A stretch of DNA of 64,000 nt. Origin: Solea solea (taxonomy: Eukaryota; Chordata; Actinopteri; Pleuronectiformes; Soleidae). A program made the translations under genes and the position numbers. The notes under the pieces are model-generated. The model had not been told where the DNA came from. It searched no databases and saw only the letters and a program-made list of their open reading frames with translations. The DNA lies in assembly GCF_958295425.1 (NCBI RefSeq), contig NC_081153.1:17823001-17887000 (forward strand), read 5' to 3'. Shown in pieces: positions 29,476-42,528 of the stretch (positions within the stretch are counted from its first letter, which is position 1; the number at the start of each line of letters is the position of its first letter).

Positions 29476-32400
29476 AGTTGGAACAGAGTCACACTAATGT
29501 GCCACAGTTCCGACCCTCAGCTTAAACTGAAATATTAGAAGAAAACAACTGCAACAAAGTTCATCTGTAAGACTCATGAATGGCACTTGACATGCTAACG
29601 ACTAGCCTCCAGCTACAGTGGAAACTGCCTAATATAAACAACCTGCAAGAGAATGCATGATGGCCCCACATACTGTAGCGTAGCAGAGGCAAACACACTT
29701 TATTCAATAGATTGATTCCCCACTAGTAGCAGTTTTGCAAGGGAATGCAGAGTCGTAGCTCGACTTAATTGTGCGTCGAAATGTACTGACTGTTTTCTTC
29801 ATTACTGCGTGGTGATTTGGTTGACCAGCCCTTTGGGGAAATGTTGATTAGGTGTGGAGTCTCTGTGGGGACTGAATTATCCGTGACATTGTGTATTATT
29901 CCCTTTTTTTTCATTCTTTTTTTTTTAATTTCGGATTACTAATTTAACTATCAAATTATCAAAGAGTCAATAATCCCAATTTCATACGCGCACATCACTA
30001 AATCAGTAGCATTGAATCATTTTGAAATTAAATCAATCGAATTAATCAATTGACATTAATGTACAGATTATTCTGATATAATTTAAAATCTGTATGTGTC
30101 AACAAGGCATGTCTGCTGTGAACTTTATTATTTGCTAAAAATGGCATCATATACTTTGGCATTTAAAGATATGAAGAATCATATTACCAGAGACATTTCA
30201 CGTGTCATTGTTTTTAATAGTGACCTCTGTGGCTAGAATTTCTAGATGAAATGCATGAGTAAAAAAGAGAAAGGATATATAAGGATATAAAGCAAGGTAA
30301 CAAATAAAGCAACAATCTTTAAATAGTTGTCTTTAAATGTGCCCAAAAAAATCCCAATGTGAATTATTCATATCATTTTGTCAGGTTAAACGTTTTTAAG
30401 GACAAACATGCACAGCTGAAATGGGGAGCCCACCAGACATGAAGACCAAATTAAACCCTCAATATAACTTAATCACTTTTAAAACTTGTGGGGGGAAAAA
30501 AAGGGAAACGATGAAGCTTCTGCTATCAAATTGGTGTTATGGGGATTTGTTCGGCCTATTTCACACTGGGTGCTCTTTTTTTTTTTTTCGTTTACGCACA
30601 CATGAGACCGTTCACAGCGCCCTCAAGTCTTTTCCCAGCTCCTTCTGGACCTCTCGCCTAGTTTTACAGTAACCCATGCACATCGCACGTCTCACAGCAA
30701 AAAAATATACTGTGAAAATGATCTTACTTAACCGTTTCAGCCCCTACATCTGTTGCATATGTCAGTCATTAACTTAATACACTTGATTGCTGTTTCAAAG
30801 TAGAAGCATATTGTCAAATGAGGCACCGACTGATCCACAGCGTCATACAGACGAGTATGTAAAGTATATTCTATGATATTCAAAGGCAAACTCTGGTGTG
30901 AACTGCATGAATCCAGCGTGAACCCCAGCCTTTGGTGTTTTTCATTTCCTGACATTCTTGCAGTCTGCCGTACATAGCCAATCACACAAGTTTACATGTG
31001 AAGGGGGCTTAAACTAAATTGTTGTTGCTGTGGACTAACTAATTTTCAGGTTCGACTCTCAGCAATGGGCCCCTGGCATCTGCGTGCTTCGCCTTCCGTG
31101 CCGCAACCACCTACCTGTCCCTGATTTGACCCAGTTTGAATCTGCAATCCTCTACACCAACAATTTCACACCTGGCTAGTTTCATTTTTCATTTTAACCC
31201 CCCCACCCCCCACCAACCCCACCCTCCCCAACCCAACCCAACCCCATTAAGACAAGTAAACACAGTCTCTTACTTACACAGGCTGCATAAATACACGCAT
31301 AAGCAGACGGAAAACACAGGCACAGAGGGGAAACAGGCAGGAACACAAAGGCCAGCCATGTGTGATTGGTGTGAAAATGAGCAAATATGGTCTTTGATGT
31401 TGGCTGCACTTTCGGCTGGTAGGCAAGGAGTGTTATACGCAGATGTGTGTGTGTGTGTGTGAGTGTTAACTGAGGTATGTTTACGCCTGAGGTAGTGGTA
31501 TTTCATCTCTTCCTGCATCAGTTCTGCCCTGTAGGGGGTTAGAGGTATGTCTGTATGTGTGTGCGTCAGAAGATCCAAATAGCTTTGCTCAGGTTAAAAA
31601 GACAGGAAGGAAGATAACTCTTTTTTTTCTTTTTTTTCCCCCCTTTTTGTGGCTTTTTTTTAACGTCTTTCTCCCGACACACTTACATGGATGAGGCTAG
31701 ACCAACTTGCCTCCGAATCGGTTTCTGTTTCTGTTGCATGAAATCAGTTTCAGTGTCTTTGGTCGTAACGTACGACTCAAACATGAATTATTAATCACTA
31801 TTAGGGCAGCCTGTGACGTTAAATCATGGTTAGCTGTACATGGACATGCATTATTTATCTGCTGGAATGCAATCAAGTGGTTAAAGTGGTTGCATGCATT
31901 CTGTATACACACAATAAATAATGTAAGTCCCTTGTTGGATATCCCTGTGAAACAATGTAGAAAATTGTGATGGACTATGTTGAAAAATGACTTGTGCTGG
32001 ACAAAAAGTTATGTTGGGAAAACCAAATAAACTCTCATTATACAACTTTCTCACTGCACCAACTTTTATTACTGTAAACAACATTTTGGCACAGCGGGCA
32101 TCCATCAGGTGCCCAATTTGGTGTAAACGAGCATTGTGAGACATTCTGGAGAAAGGAGAAAGTTGTGTGGACTTGCTTTGACTTGTGCATAATTATGCTA
32201 AGCTTTACACAGTGTGCAGAGGGGGAAACTCTGTGGGTGTGAGTGCATTAATGCCTCAGACAGCGACGTTTTACTTTAAGGTTGGAGAGCTATTTCAGCC
32301 ATTTAAGGAATTAGTAGCATTCCTGTTTAATTTGCATGCAGTGTGTGCTATAAAAAGGGCACGTTGCACTGGATGTGTGGCTTTGTGGGGGTGGACGTAC

Positions 32401-34291
32401 TGCATCCAACTCTACAAAAGCTTTTTTCACCCCCTAATGCTTTAATTAATGGCATTTCTTTTATCATCTTTGAGTGCTTTCTCTATGAAAAGTCAGAAAG
32501 AAAAGAGTATGAACTGTATGAATTCATGAAGGAATTTAACATCCTGATCAATTTATTTCATCCCTCGTTAACTCCATGGGTTTCAAATGACATAATCTTT
32601 GATTTTCCCATTTTGTGCTCGCTCTTAATCACTGTCTGTACATCTGAATTTAAGCTTTCGCTTCATTATCACCCCTGCCTTGATTCCCAGTCAGTGCTAT
32701 CTTTTCTCTCTCTGACAATCTGTCTCAGTTTGTCTTAGTGTGCCTTTCTCTGAACGAGTGTAATTCACTCTTTCATCTCCCCGTTTGTTAATGTCTGTCT
32801 CTCAACCCCTCTGTGCGTCTCTCTTTTCTCAATATTAATTCAACCCCACCTCCCCCCCCCCATCTGTTTCTCCCTCAATTCTAACTATAAATGTCATTAA
32901 TTCAGTGCTGATAACCAGTGCTGTTCTTTTCAGCTCAGCCTGGTGCAGATTATAATTATAATCATTACAATGTTCTGAACAATATTCAGGAGTCAAATCC
33001 CCCGGTGATATATCTCTCATGAGTCTTTGGAGCTCCTGTTCTTTGTGTCATATTGTGCCCACTATAGCCCGTAGAGATTATGTCTGCATGCATTTAATAC
33101 ACCTGTGACTGGCATTAATTGATTTTTTTTTCTCCCCCCCCCCTCCTCCTCCTCATCCTCTCCTCGAGTGGTCTGTTCAGGCTCATGAGAGACATGGAGT
33201 GTTGTTTCTCATCCATGCCTAACCATTACGATGAGTGCATATTTTAATAGACCCTATCAGCACTTGATGAAGACAATGCCTCAACGTGTACTCGAGTCAC
33301 AGGAGGTTTCTGTTCTGCCGCGGTTCTATTCTCACCACGTTGTGTCTGCAGAACACTTTGATTTATTAATTTCAGTTAAAAAAAGTAAAGTATACCACTC
33401 TTTTATGTCCGATACCACCAACTTGAGTATCGACCGATACTGATAACTGATAATTTTGAAACTATTGAAGCTGTGAACAAAACAATTCAAGCCATTTCAA
33501 AGACATCATTCTCCAACTGTGTTACAAAATATTCTTCTCCCATAACAAAGAAAGAAACGGACGACTGTCTGTGCATAGTGAAGCTTGCAATAGATAGGAT
33601 TTTTGTCTTACTGTATTGGATTTTTCATTTTTTTCTGTATCGCCTCATCCTGAGTTTGAAGTGCAATTAAAGTCTGGGTCAAGGATTGTTTATTTCTTTT
33701 TTTTTATACATCATAAGAACATCTGATATAACTGACTATCGCAGTTGACCGGGCCATCTGTGCTGTGCCAGTTTAATATGTGAGGCTGTCAGATATTAAG
33801 ATGAGGAAATTATTCTTGATTTCCGCCGTTTGATCGTGCCCATGCCCTAACATTCCAGCTGGCTACTTCTTTATTAAAGATAGTCTGAGATATTCAGTTT
33901 GTTCCTTATACAGTAGAGTGCTGAGCTTGTGTAAACAGATGTTTCAACAAGGAGAAATATAAATGTGTTTGGCATCCGTGCGTTAGGGGTTTGGAAATGT
34001 GGGCAAAAAATAACATCTTGATATTTTTGGGGGATTTGACGATAGTGATCATTACTCGATATCCTTTAAAAATTCTGGGAAACAACTTTACCATTCACTC
34101 AACTACAGTACACAAACATTCAACTCTGGGGAAACATTCTCCATGTCTCCATGTTTTCTCATTATTAGCATAACCACACACAGCTAACCTGTATGGCCAG
34201 TCTATTCAAATGGCGGCCCGTGGGCCACATGTGGCCCATAGCCAAATTCTTAGTGGTTCCATCTCGTGGTTCCACCTGAAACACTTTGATT

Positions 34292-34353
34292 AAACCTTTA
34301 TTTGACCAGGTAAAGTCCCATTGAGATCAAGCTCTCTTTTACAAATAGACAGA
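34292..34353 (+). repeat. Fragment of a LINE/SINE 3' tail
   Basis: TTTATTTGACCAGGTAAAGT then CCCATTGAGATCAAG resembles a conserved tail of fish non-LTR elements. Just upstream, 34202-34245 (GGCGGCCCGTGGGCCACATG) is another common repeat phrase. Confidence 0.4.
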
Positions 34354-37300
34354 TTACAAACAATTCATTAACATATATAATTTAGTAATTCCAACCAGTT
34401 TGGCAACACACGTTTAAGATGGAACGAAAAGCTTCACGTGAGATGAGATCAGAGATATTTTTAGTTCAGTTTCCCCAATTCAGTCTAAACTCAAGTGATA
34501 AATGCCACATAATAATGACTGTTGGTCCATAATGGTGTGCGTTGTACATATACTGTAGCATGAAGTTTGATTTATAATTCCTTTAAATTTCTCTTCTGTT
34601 TTGGAGAGATAAGGCCCGGCAGAGAACAGGGTTCTCCTAACAACTACAAATATTTTATGAGGCCGCTAACTTTACAATAGTCTGATATCAATTTGTTGGC
34701 AGTCTAACCACTTTAGAAGGACAAAGTGGAGTACTTGCAGTTCTCTGTTCATAAATATTCATAGGTGAGTTTACATAATATGAGCAAGGCGAGCACACTT
34801 AGTTGGCACTTGTCATGAAATCTTTAGCTTGTCATTGCAAATCTTAGTGTGGCAATAAACAAGGCATTTGTGTGCGTGTGCGTGCGCGCGTGCACGCATG
34901 GTAAGAAGAGATGCTTTCCAGAAAGAAGTCATTATCTATTTAGCGTTTTCTTGGCAACAACAAGATGTGCCTTTGTGATTAAAACACCTACACAGTTTTT
35001 GGGCACACTTGCAGCATCAGAGGTTCCAACTTAACTGATGTGTGTATCACAGCTTTAGTGTAAATCCAGGTTAGCCTGACAGTGGGCCTTTGATTCTGTG
35101 TGCTAGACCTGTTCCGTTGTACTAATCTCTCATGAGGCGTAGTTAGCCTTGGCCCTGCTTAACCTTGCTTGTTTTTGATCGTGGGCTAATGAGAACCAGG
35201 CCAGTGTAACAAGTCGGTCAATATACCTTGGATGACACTCTGTCTGATATGTGTGTGCATGTGTGTGTGTGTGTGAAGTTCCAGTAATCCCAGTGGCTAA
35301 GCTGGTAATCCCCTGAAGCTGCCCATTAGCCCCTTGACACATACATGCACATGCGCACACACACACACATACACACTGGACCATGCAGTTCCTCCAGGAC
35401 CATCACCCAGGTGTCAGGCAGACTGTTCCTCAGGGAAGGATCACTATGATCAGCCACAGAGCTGGCCCACTGCCCCTGGAGGAAGTAATGGAGACACTGA
35501 CTGGCTGTACATACAGATTAAAGACAGGGAGCCAAAGGCAGAGGGAGGGATGAGGAGAAAAGGGAAGGTGAGCGAAAGGGAGGCCAGATTGGGATGGAGA
35601 GGAACAGAGAAAACTGGACATGGTTGTAGTTAAAAAAAATAAATAAAATGGGATTGAGAGAATGGAGAAAGTATTGGTTTTGGCCTTTGTGTTTACTTAA
35701 CTGGCCTCAGCATAGTTTAGTGTGCTCTCCTTTCTATACTTATAGACTTTATGTAAATGGTCATATTCTTCTGGACAAAACGACAGAAGTAGCAGTTTCA
35801 GGTCTTCTTCAATATAACATTGTGTCAAAATTATAAATCATGTATCCATGTAGAAGACAACAGACTATTGAGGACAGCACATATGAGTGGACTCCAGTCT
35901 GAGGTGATCTGTGCAGCTATATTCCCTTTGAATTCACATATGTGGGCCAAGTGTTCTTCGTAGTCACAAAATTACTTTTTTTTTAATACAATACCTTAAT
36001 ACAATACCTTTTCTTTTTTTGATATAATGCTTTTCATGATTCTTTTCTTCAGTCAAGTTGATGGGATAATCTGTGATTGGACTCTCATGGCCTCTGGAAC
36101 ATGTAAAAAAATACACCCTAATATTCCTATCTGTGACCTAAAAAAAGGTCTGTCTTCTTCCAAACACACTTTATTAGGCAATTTTTTTGGATAAAAACAC
36201 CTTGCTGGAGTCTCATAGCCTCCCTCTGTTCCCCTGGAGTTTTGCAGTGAAGTGTGTGGGTATGAAGAGACGTGCTTCTCTCATTATATGAAGACAACCA
36301 GAGCAGCTCGACTATAGTTGGTTATTTTTTTTTTTTTGAACACTGAATCCATCAGTATTCTACACTTATGTGGGATAAAAGAGGATTATGGTACATATAA
36401 CAGAAACAGCCATAGTCACACAAACAGTGACTCATTCTCACTGTGTGTACACAGTTCCTTATTCTATACTGCCATGTGGAGACAACGGTAGGGACTTTGT
36501 TCTCACTTGATGGCTTTGGCTGTGACAATTTTCTTACCCCCCCAATGCTTGGGTGTCATTTCGGGTGTTTTATCATAATTCCACAAACATAGCAATTTAA
36601 GGTTGTAATGATGTTATTGATGTTATTCTTCTTTACATTATTTACATTACATTACATTATTTGTTTGCTGCATCCTCGTCTTAAAATCTTAAAACTAGCT
36701 CTGTCAAGCAATACTATCAGACCTACCAGAGGGAGCAATTGTGTGTATACAGCAGCAGTGCAGGGGCAAGAAGCGTTTATCTATATGTCATCTTCTACCT
36801 GCTAGGTAGTTATTAAGGAACTATATCATGACCTCAATAAAAGAAGAACCAATACTAATTATGTCCAAATGCCAGATATCAGACCAGAAGAATATATAGA
36901 CAAAGGTCAGTGACGACTGACGCTTTAACCTTTGCTTTTTCGTCAGTATAGGTTAAAGTTTAAAGTATTATTGCCTCATTTTATTCATCTAAAACATGTT
37001 TTAAAACAGTATGATGATGTGGCCATTAGTTTATTACCAAATTAAATTGGTTTGAAGAAAAAACAAGTTTCTTATATCATAACTTCTTTAATTGTTTCCT
37101 GGTTGTTTAGACATTTGAGAATGTCATAGGGTCTATTTTTTGACTTTTTATTTCCAAAACAACTCATTGATTTATCAATAAGGAAAACAATAATTGATTG
37201 CAGCCGTATTCTCTTAACGATCAGTCGGCAGCAGCCAGCTGCCCTTGGCATGGATGTCTCGATATATTCTACCATAAAGTATTAACTGGATTTTGTTTTA

Positions 37301-37935
37301 CTACATTACAAAGCGATGTGACCTCTCGGTCAATTGCTCACATGTACACACAAACATAATGGATGGCCATGTTAAAGTTTACAAGTAACTCTTTGAATCT
37401 CCAGCATGGAGAGAGATTTGTGAGAATACAGCACATGACATAAAGATACATAAACAACCCGCACAAAGACAGAGAAAGAACAATGCGTTTCTCTCTGCTC
37501 TATTGCGCTCTCCATTATCCTCCAAGACAGAAATACAAGAATTCAATTAAAAGACCATGTACTGACCTTAACACACATGCACATGCACAGCCTTGATGTA
37601 TCAATTAATCAATGTCTGTCACCTGACCATTACAGCCTGTGTTTTCTCACTGGACCATGGGGATTATATACCATGTGGGTGTGCATGTGTGTTTGTAAAA
37701 TGTCATTCTTTTCTGTAATGACCAACTTTAAAATGTTAGCTCCAGCAAGGCCCTCTGATAGGTCTTTTTTGTGTTGTGTTTGAACGTGTGCATCCATGTG
37801 CGTGTCCGCGTGTGTCCCCAGGTCATTAGTATGCAGCACTGAGTACGAGCCTTTTGTTATTAAACATTAAAACTAGATGACACAATATGGCCTGAGCCCG
37901 GGGGATGAAATCTACCATACTGGGACACACTCAGT

Positions 37936-37978
37936 GAAACACACACACACACACATACACATACACATACACACACAC
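37936..37978. repeat. Compound CA/TACACA microsatellite
   Basis: CA units followed by three CATACA steps and more CA. Confidence 0.9.
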
Positions 37979-38227
37979 CACGACAACTTCAAGACATCCA
38001 CATAAAATGTCAATGTCTGTTCAAAGCTCTAGCAATTTCATATAGTTGATCATTAAAGCAGCACATTTGGATGAAGATCTTTATTTTCACACAATCGCAA
38101 ATTAAAGACATTGAGGACTCTGGTTGGCTCATTGCTATTTTCATGCTTTGCACTGGAACTGCATTCATCACTCACCATTTTGTGATGGAAGATTTGAACT
38201 TAATCTAATTTATTCTGTGTGCTTCAT

Positions 38228-38682
38228 CAGGGTTCCCGCGGATCCTTGAAAAGTCTTAAATTTGCATTGAATTCATAAATCTAAAAACAAGGCCTTAATT
38301 TGTATTAAAATGTCTTGAATCCCTCTTTCAAATGGCTTGAAAATGTTAACACATAGGAAGTAGGCTTTTTGATTATTGTTTGTCAGTGAAAATCTCTAAA
38401 TAATTGTATCAAATGCCTCTCACAGTAACATCATGCGTAACCAATACAACTGTTTTTGGCCAGGACGTCACAATACCAACAGCAGGAAGTAGATATTCTG
38501 ACTTTTGCACTCGACCAAAAAGTCATGTTTTATGTTGAAATAAACATCTGGGCAAAGTTGTCCTTAACTAATGTGTTTTGGGCAGCTTTGTTGTCAAATT
38601 GGTCTTAAATTTCACACCAAGTGACATTTCAAAACTCTTAAAAACTCTTAAATTAAACTTGCTTTAAGGTGTAGGAACAGGG
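38228..38682. mobile_element. Probable non-autonomous hAT-like element
   Basis: It starts CAGGGTTCCCGCGGATCCTT and runs through a TCTTAAATTT-rich stretch typical of a common fish repeat. The other end, GTAGGAACAGGG, is close to the expected GGAACCCTG but altered at the last bases. The flanks TGCTTCAT (38220-38227) and TGTTCATG (38683-38690) are only partly alike, so the duplication is not convincing. Confidence 0.5.
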
Positions 38683-40845
38683 TGTTCATGGCATCGCAAG
38701 TGCTTTTACTTTACTTATTTTTCAGGCAATTAAGCCGTATATACAGTATATAGTACAGTGCACACTGTATATATATACTGTTACTCTTAATTATTCCAAA
38801 ATCAGTTGCATCATTAAAGTTCCAGTTTGGTTTTCTTGACCTTAGAACAGGCCATTTATATATATTTAAGGCAAGTGCCTTGCTTAATGGAGGCCATCAT
38901 CCTGTGCCGCAGCAGCCAGAATGAATGTGCATTTTCATTTTCGAAGCAGAAGCTTGCAAATAAAGAAAAAATAGCTCCACCCACCATAAACCAACCACCA
39001 AGAAACAACAGAGAGAGTGATCGTTGATTTTTGGTATGCAAAGGCTACCGTATGCTTGGGAAAGGGAGGGAGGGAGCGAGGCCTCCATTTATTGCGCTCT
39101 TTAGACTCTTAAATAAATCTCCCCAGTACCCCAGTGTCACACATTTGGACATTACAACTAGCAAACATGTCATCTGTTAAAGTTAAAAAGCAATGTGGGT
39201 CCACATCTAAGGCTGTTAATCTATGATACTGAAGTGGGGACTGATAGAATATCTGCCTTTACTGAGTCCAGTATTTTCATATGCCTCGATTTTTATCTCT
39301 CCATGGAAGTAATAAAGCAAACCTGGAGTCACTCAGTGTGTTTGATTTTTTTATTTTTTAATGTGGGAAATAATAAGATTGAATAATGCTCGGTGCGTTT
39401 CGTCATACAAACCACTGGCCAAGCATGAGAGCTATTAAGAAGGTGAAGCTTTTTCACTGACGGTTTTGTCTCCAAGTCTTAGGATAGAGGATACACCCAC
39501 GTGTGTGTCCACTTTCATCAAATGATTCCACCACTGCCGTTAAATCTTTTTAAAAGACGTCTCCCCGCGCTGAAACTGTAAGAACAAATCTTTCCCACCA
39601 GACCAGAGGTTTTATAGCATATGTATATAAGAGGTCTCTTCCGACACTATGGCAGAGATGATCTGCCATTAAATCATAGAGTGTACTGTGCCTGACTAAA
39701 AGTCTCGCCCAACACCAGGGTATACTTAAGGTTAAGCATAACATACTCTGTGTGATTTAATAGCGCACATCATCTTTTCCATAATGTATCACAAAATCTT
39801 ATGTTAAGTCGACAGGCCGTAAAGCAGCATTTCACTGCCACTGGCTGAAAGTTGAGTGTGTTCTAAAGCCTGTGGGCAGTACAGTGACATTGACCCCGCC
39901 CCCAGAAGACTCGACCCTCGTCAATGCCTCAGGACAACATTTTGTTTTCCAATTAAATGTTTTTTTATTTTAACTGCACTGCAAGTATTATTATTTTTCT
40001 GTAAATATAAGCCATGCTTTGTTTCATTTTGCTGCTCTATGGTAATTGCATCCTTCATTTGGTTTGTTTTGTTTTGTCCAGAGACTCCACACACAAAAAC
40101 AGGGGTGCGGGGAGAATGCCTGTGGATTTGTTATCTTTGTTTTTAATTTGGATTTGTGTTTGCCATTAAACAAAAAAAAAAAAAGAAATCCATAAACAGG
40201 AAAATGGCCAAAAACCTTCGGGCAACAAGCCATGCTAACTTGTTTGGATGTACATCCAAGTGTTTGCCAAAATTGTTTGTGCTACATGTGTACATAGGTT
40301 TGTTAGACTGTGTGTGTTGTGTGACACTATTGTGTTGTTGTTGATGTTATTACTGCAGGCTGGGTTGTTGACCTCAGTGCACACGGACACATACACACAA
40401 ATAGCCGGCTTCTACAATCTATTGATTCAAACAGAATCTAGTCTTATCTCTCTATTATCTCCAGATTACAAATGTTTCACTGAAGAGAAGCCATTTTATT
40501 GAACATTCCCAGCGAGCTAGACCACGTTGAGTTCACTGTAGCGCAGTTCAGATAGAATCAGTTTGCACAGTATTGTTTGTAACTTGTAACCCGAAAGCTG
40601 AGACCAAACGCAGAACAGGCGGTTTATTAATTAATGTCTTTATTCATTTGCCTCTGAGCCAGTCAAATGCAAATGTCCAAACTGAATCACAATGACCATT
40701 AGAAGCACAGCATAACTGGTTAAACAGGCGCAGGCGAGTTTGACCACAAGGTTCACAAATGTGTATCTTAAGATATCAGTTTTATATTGGTTTACCTTGG
40801 TTGTAATTGCCGATTATCATATTATATTTTCAAATACTTGTTTTT
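38683..40845. other. Intron: no gene seen
   Basis: AT-rich. The minus-strand block 39550-39760 is GC-richer with some hairpin potential, but matches no RNA gene that I know. Confidence 0.5.
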
Positions 40846-41200
40846 TAGAGCTGCAACTAACGATTATTTTCATAAGCGATTAATCTGTCGATTATTTTCT
40901 CGATTAATTGATTAATCGTTTGGTCCATAAAGTATCAGGACACCTTAAAAAATGTTAATCAGTGTTCGTCAAACCTGGAAATGATGATGTTCTGAAAAGT
41001 CTTGTTTTGTCCACAAACCAAAATTATTAACTTTTAATGATTTCTTTGTTATGAAGCGCAAAGAAATGAAGAAAATACTCACATTAAGAAGCTTAAATAA
41101 TCGGAAATCTTGTTTTAATCATGAAAAAATCTTTTTAACCGATTAATCAGTTATCAAAATAGTTTAATAATCGATTCATCGATTAATTGTTTCAGCTCTA
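40846..41200. mobile_element. hAT-type MITE with perfect 8-bp duplication
   Basis: A 355-bp non-coding element with inverted ends TAGAGCTGCAACTAACGATT on the left and the complementary-type end TTGTTTCAGCTCTA on the right. It is flanked by TTGTTTTT at 40838-40845 and again at 41201-41208, an exact 8-bp duplication as made by hAT transposases. The interior is AT-rich with many repeats of the ATCGATTAAT type, a pattern common in fish genomes. It has no coding capacity and must be mobilised in trans. Confidence 0.85.
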
Positions 41201-41691
41201 TTGTTTTTCCTATATGTTCACAATGTGAAGCCCATATCAGCATTGCGTTTTCTGACCATTCATTATTTCCTGCTACTGCTTCTCATTAAGTATAATATTT
41301 TTTATATATTATTTTTCCTAGACAAGTTCGTTTTTTAGTAAATGATTTAAAAAAAAGAAAGATAGAACTATATTGAATGTATACATTCTAGATGATGTGC
41401 ATGTGCCCCCCTGGTCTGTGTGTTTGAATGATATGGTATATGTGCTTACATCTCACATCATATATCTTCCCCTCCATTCTTCCTCTGTATTTCACCTTCT
41501 AATCCCACCCTCTTTTCCTCCATGTCTTCCTCCATCCATATATCTCTCTAACGGCTCCCCCTCTACGGCGCTGTCAGCCCTGACACCTCCCCTTTAAATG
41601 CCAGCAGATACATACACAATCTGTCTCTGTCTTTCTGCAAAATGAGGGTGTGTGCATGTGCACGTGCATGTGCACATGCCACACTTACATT

Positions 41692-41736
<45 letters not shown>

Positions 41737-42267
41737 GTGTCCATGTATTCACATGTATTTTTTTTGCCCTTTCTCATGCATGTCAGGTTTAACAGTAAGT
41801 GATCTGGTAGCCAGCAGCCTAAACAAGCTTTAGCTCATGGGAGGGTAGGCATCACTCACTATCTGTCCACCTGCTGGAGAGAAAGAAAGAAAGACAGAGG
41901 GAGATACGGGAAGAAGGTACACAATATTAATCGTTTAATAGTTTAAGCAACAATTCCTTTTCAACGATGGAAGAATACTGTTTACTATTGCTGGTAAATG
42001 TCTGCCATAAAAGCCAGACATTAGCAGTCAATCCAGGTAGTGACCTGTGTTTCTGCCAGTGTTTCATTGACATGACAACATGATAGTTATTCATCCTTTT
42101 TGAATGATGAGCAAAGAAGTGCGGTGTAACATGTGCAATTTATTGACGTACTGTATATAGTGCTAACAGAGTATTATTTAAATCCAGCTTTTCATAATAG
42201 CATATGTTGCTGGTTTCAGCAAGGTCAGACTCTCACTAAATTAGTTTAATAGGGGCCAGAAGATGAT
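41201..42267. other. Intron between the hAT MITE and the LINE
   Basis: Holds the (GT)21 repeat and pyrimidine-rich DNA (41460-41590). No gene is seen. Confidence 0.55.
41693..41734. repeat. (GT)21 microsatellite
   Basis: Twenty-one GT units, in a longer alternating purine-pyrimidine stretch from about 41648. Confidence 0.96.
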
Positions 42268-42283
42268 CAAGTGTCACAGTGTT
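42268..42283 (+). repeat. Target-site duplication, left copy
   Basis: CAAGTGTCACAGTGTT, identical to 47748-47763 at the other end of the LINE. The last two T could instead belong to the tail, so the true length is 14 to 16 bp. The perfect match supports a recent insertion. Confidence 0.92.
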
Positions 42284-42302
42284 TTTTTTTTTTTTTTTTT
42301 TT

Positions 42303-42528
42303 AATATATGTTTATTAGTTTTTCAACAGGTAAGACAAGAACACTAAACAAAACAGTCAAACAAACAAACATTTGGCTCACTTACATATTCAAATCCAAG
42401 TTCAAATTCATACAGGCAGAAGATTCAGGGGTCACATCTTATACAAAGGAGAAAACATTCAAAACAAATAAGTAAAATAAAAGGAATACAGAAATAAAAG
42501 TGTCCCTTTTGAGGTAGAGCATTCAGAG
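42303..42528 (-). other. LINE 3' UTR
   Basis: About 226 nt from the ORF2 stop to the poly(A) tail, A-rich on the element strand. This is where ORF2 protein would be expected to begin copying. No stem-loop stands out by eye. Confidence 0.7.
42311..42316 (-). terminator. AATAAA polyadenylation signal of the LINE
   Basis: The element strand reads AATAAA eight nt before the 21-A tail. The distance is a little short but fits a cleavage signal retained at the end of a reverse-transcribed mRNA. Confidence 0.7.

Larger units (their letters stand above)
29473..38227. other. Intron: no gene seen
   Basis: AT-rich intron with pyrimidine runs (31619-31660, 33122-33170), GT/CA patches (31445-31461, 35252-35274, 35354-35374) and the repeat fragments near 34200-34353. 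TATCGACCGATACTGATAAC at 33429-33448 resembles part of a hAT MITE, without ends. Confidence 0.5.

Noticed and set aside
39550..39760. Possible small structured RNA on the minus strand
   Set aside because: Compared by eye with U1-U6, U11, U3, 7SK and SRP RNA features; no match and no promoter elements.
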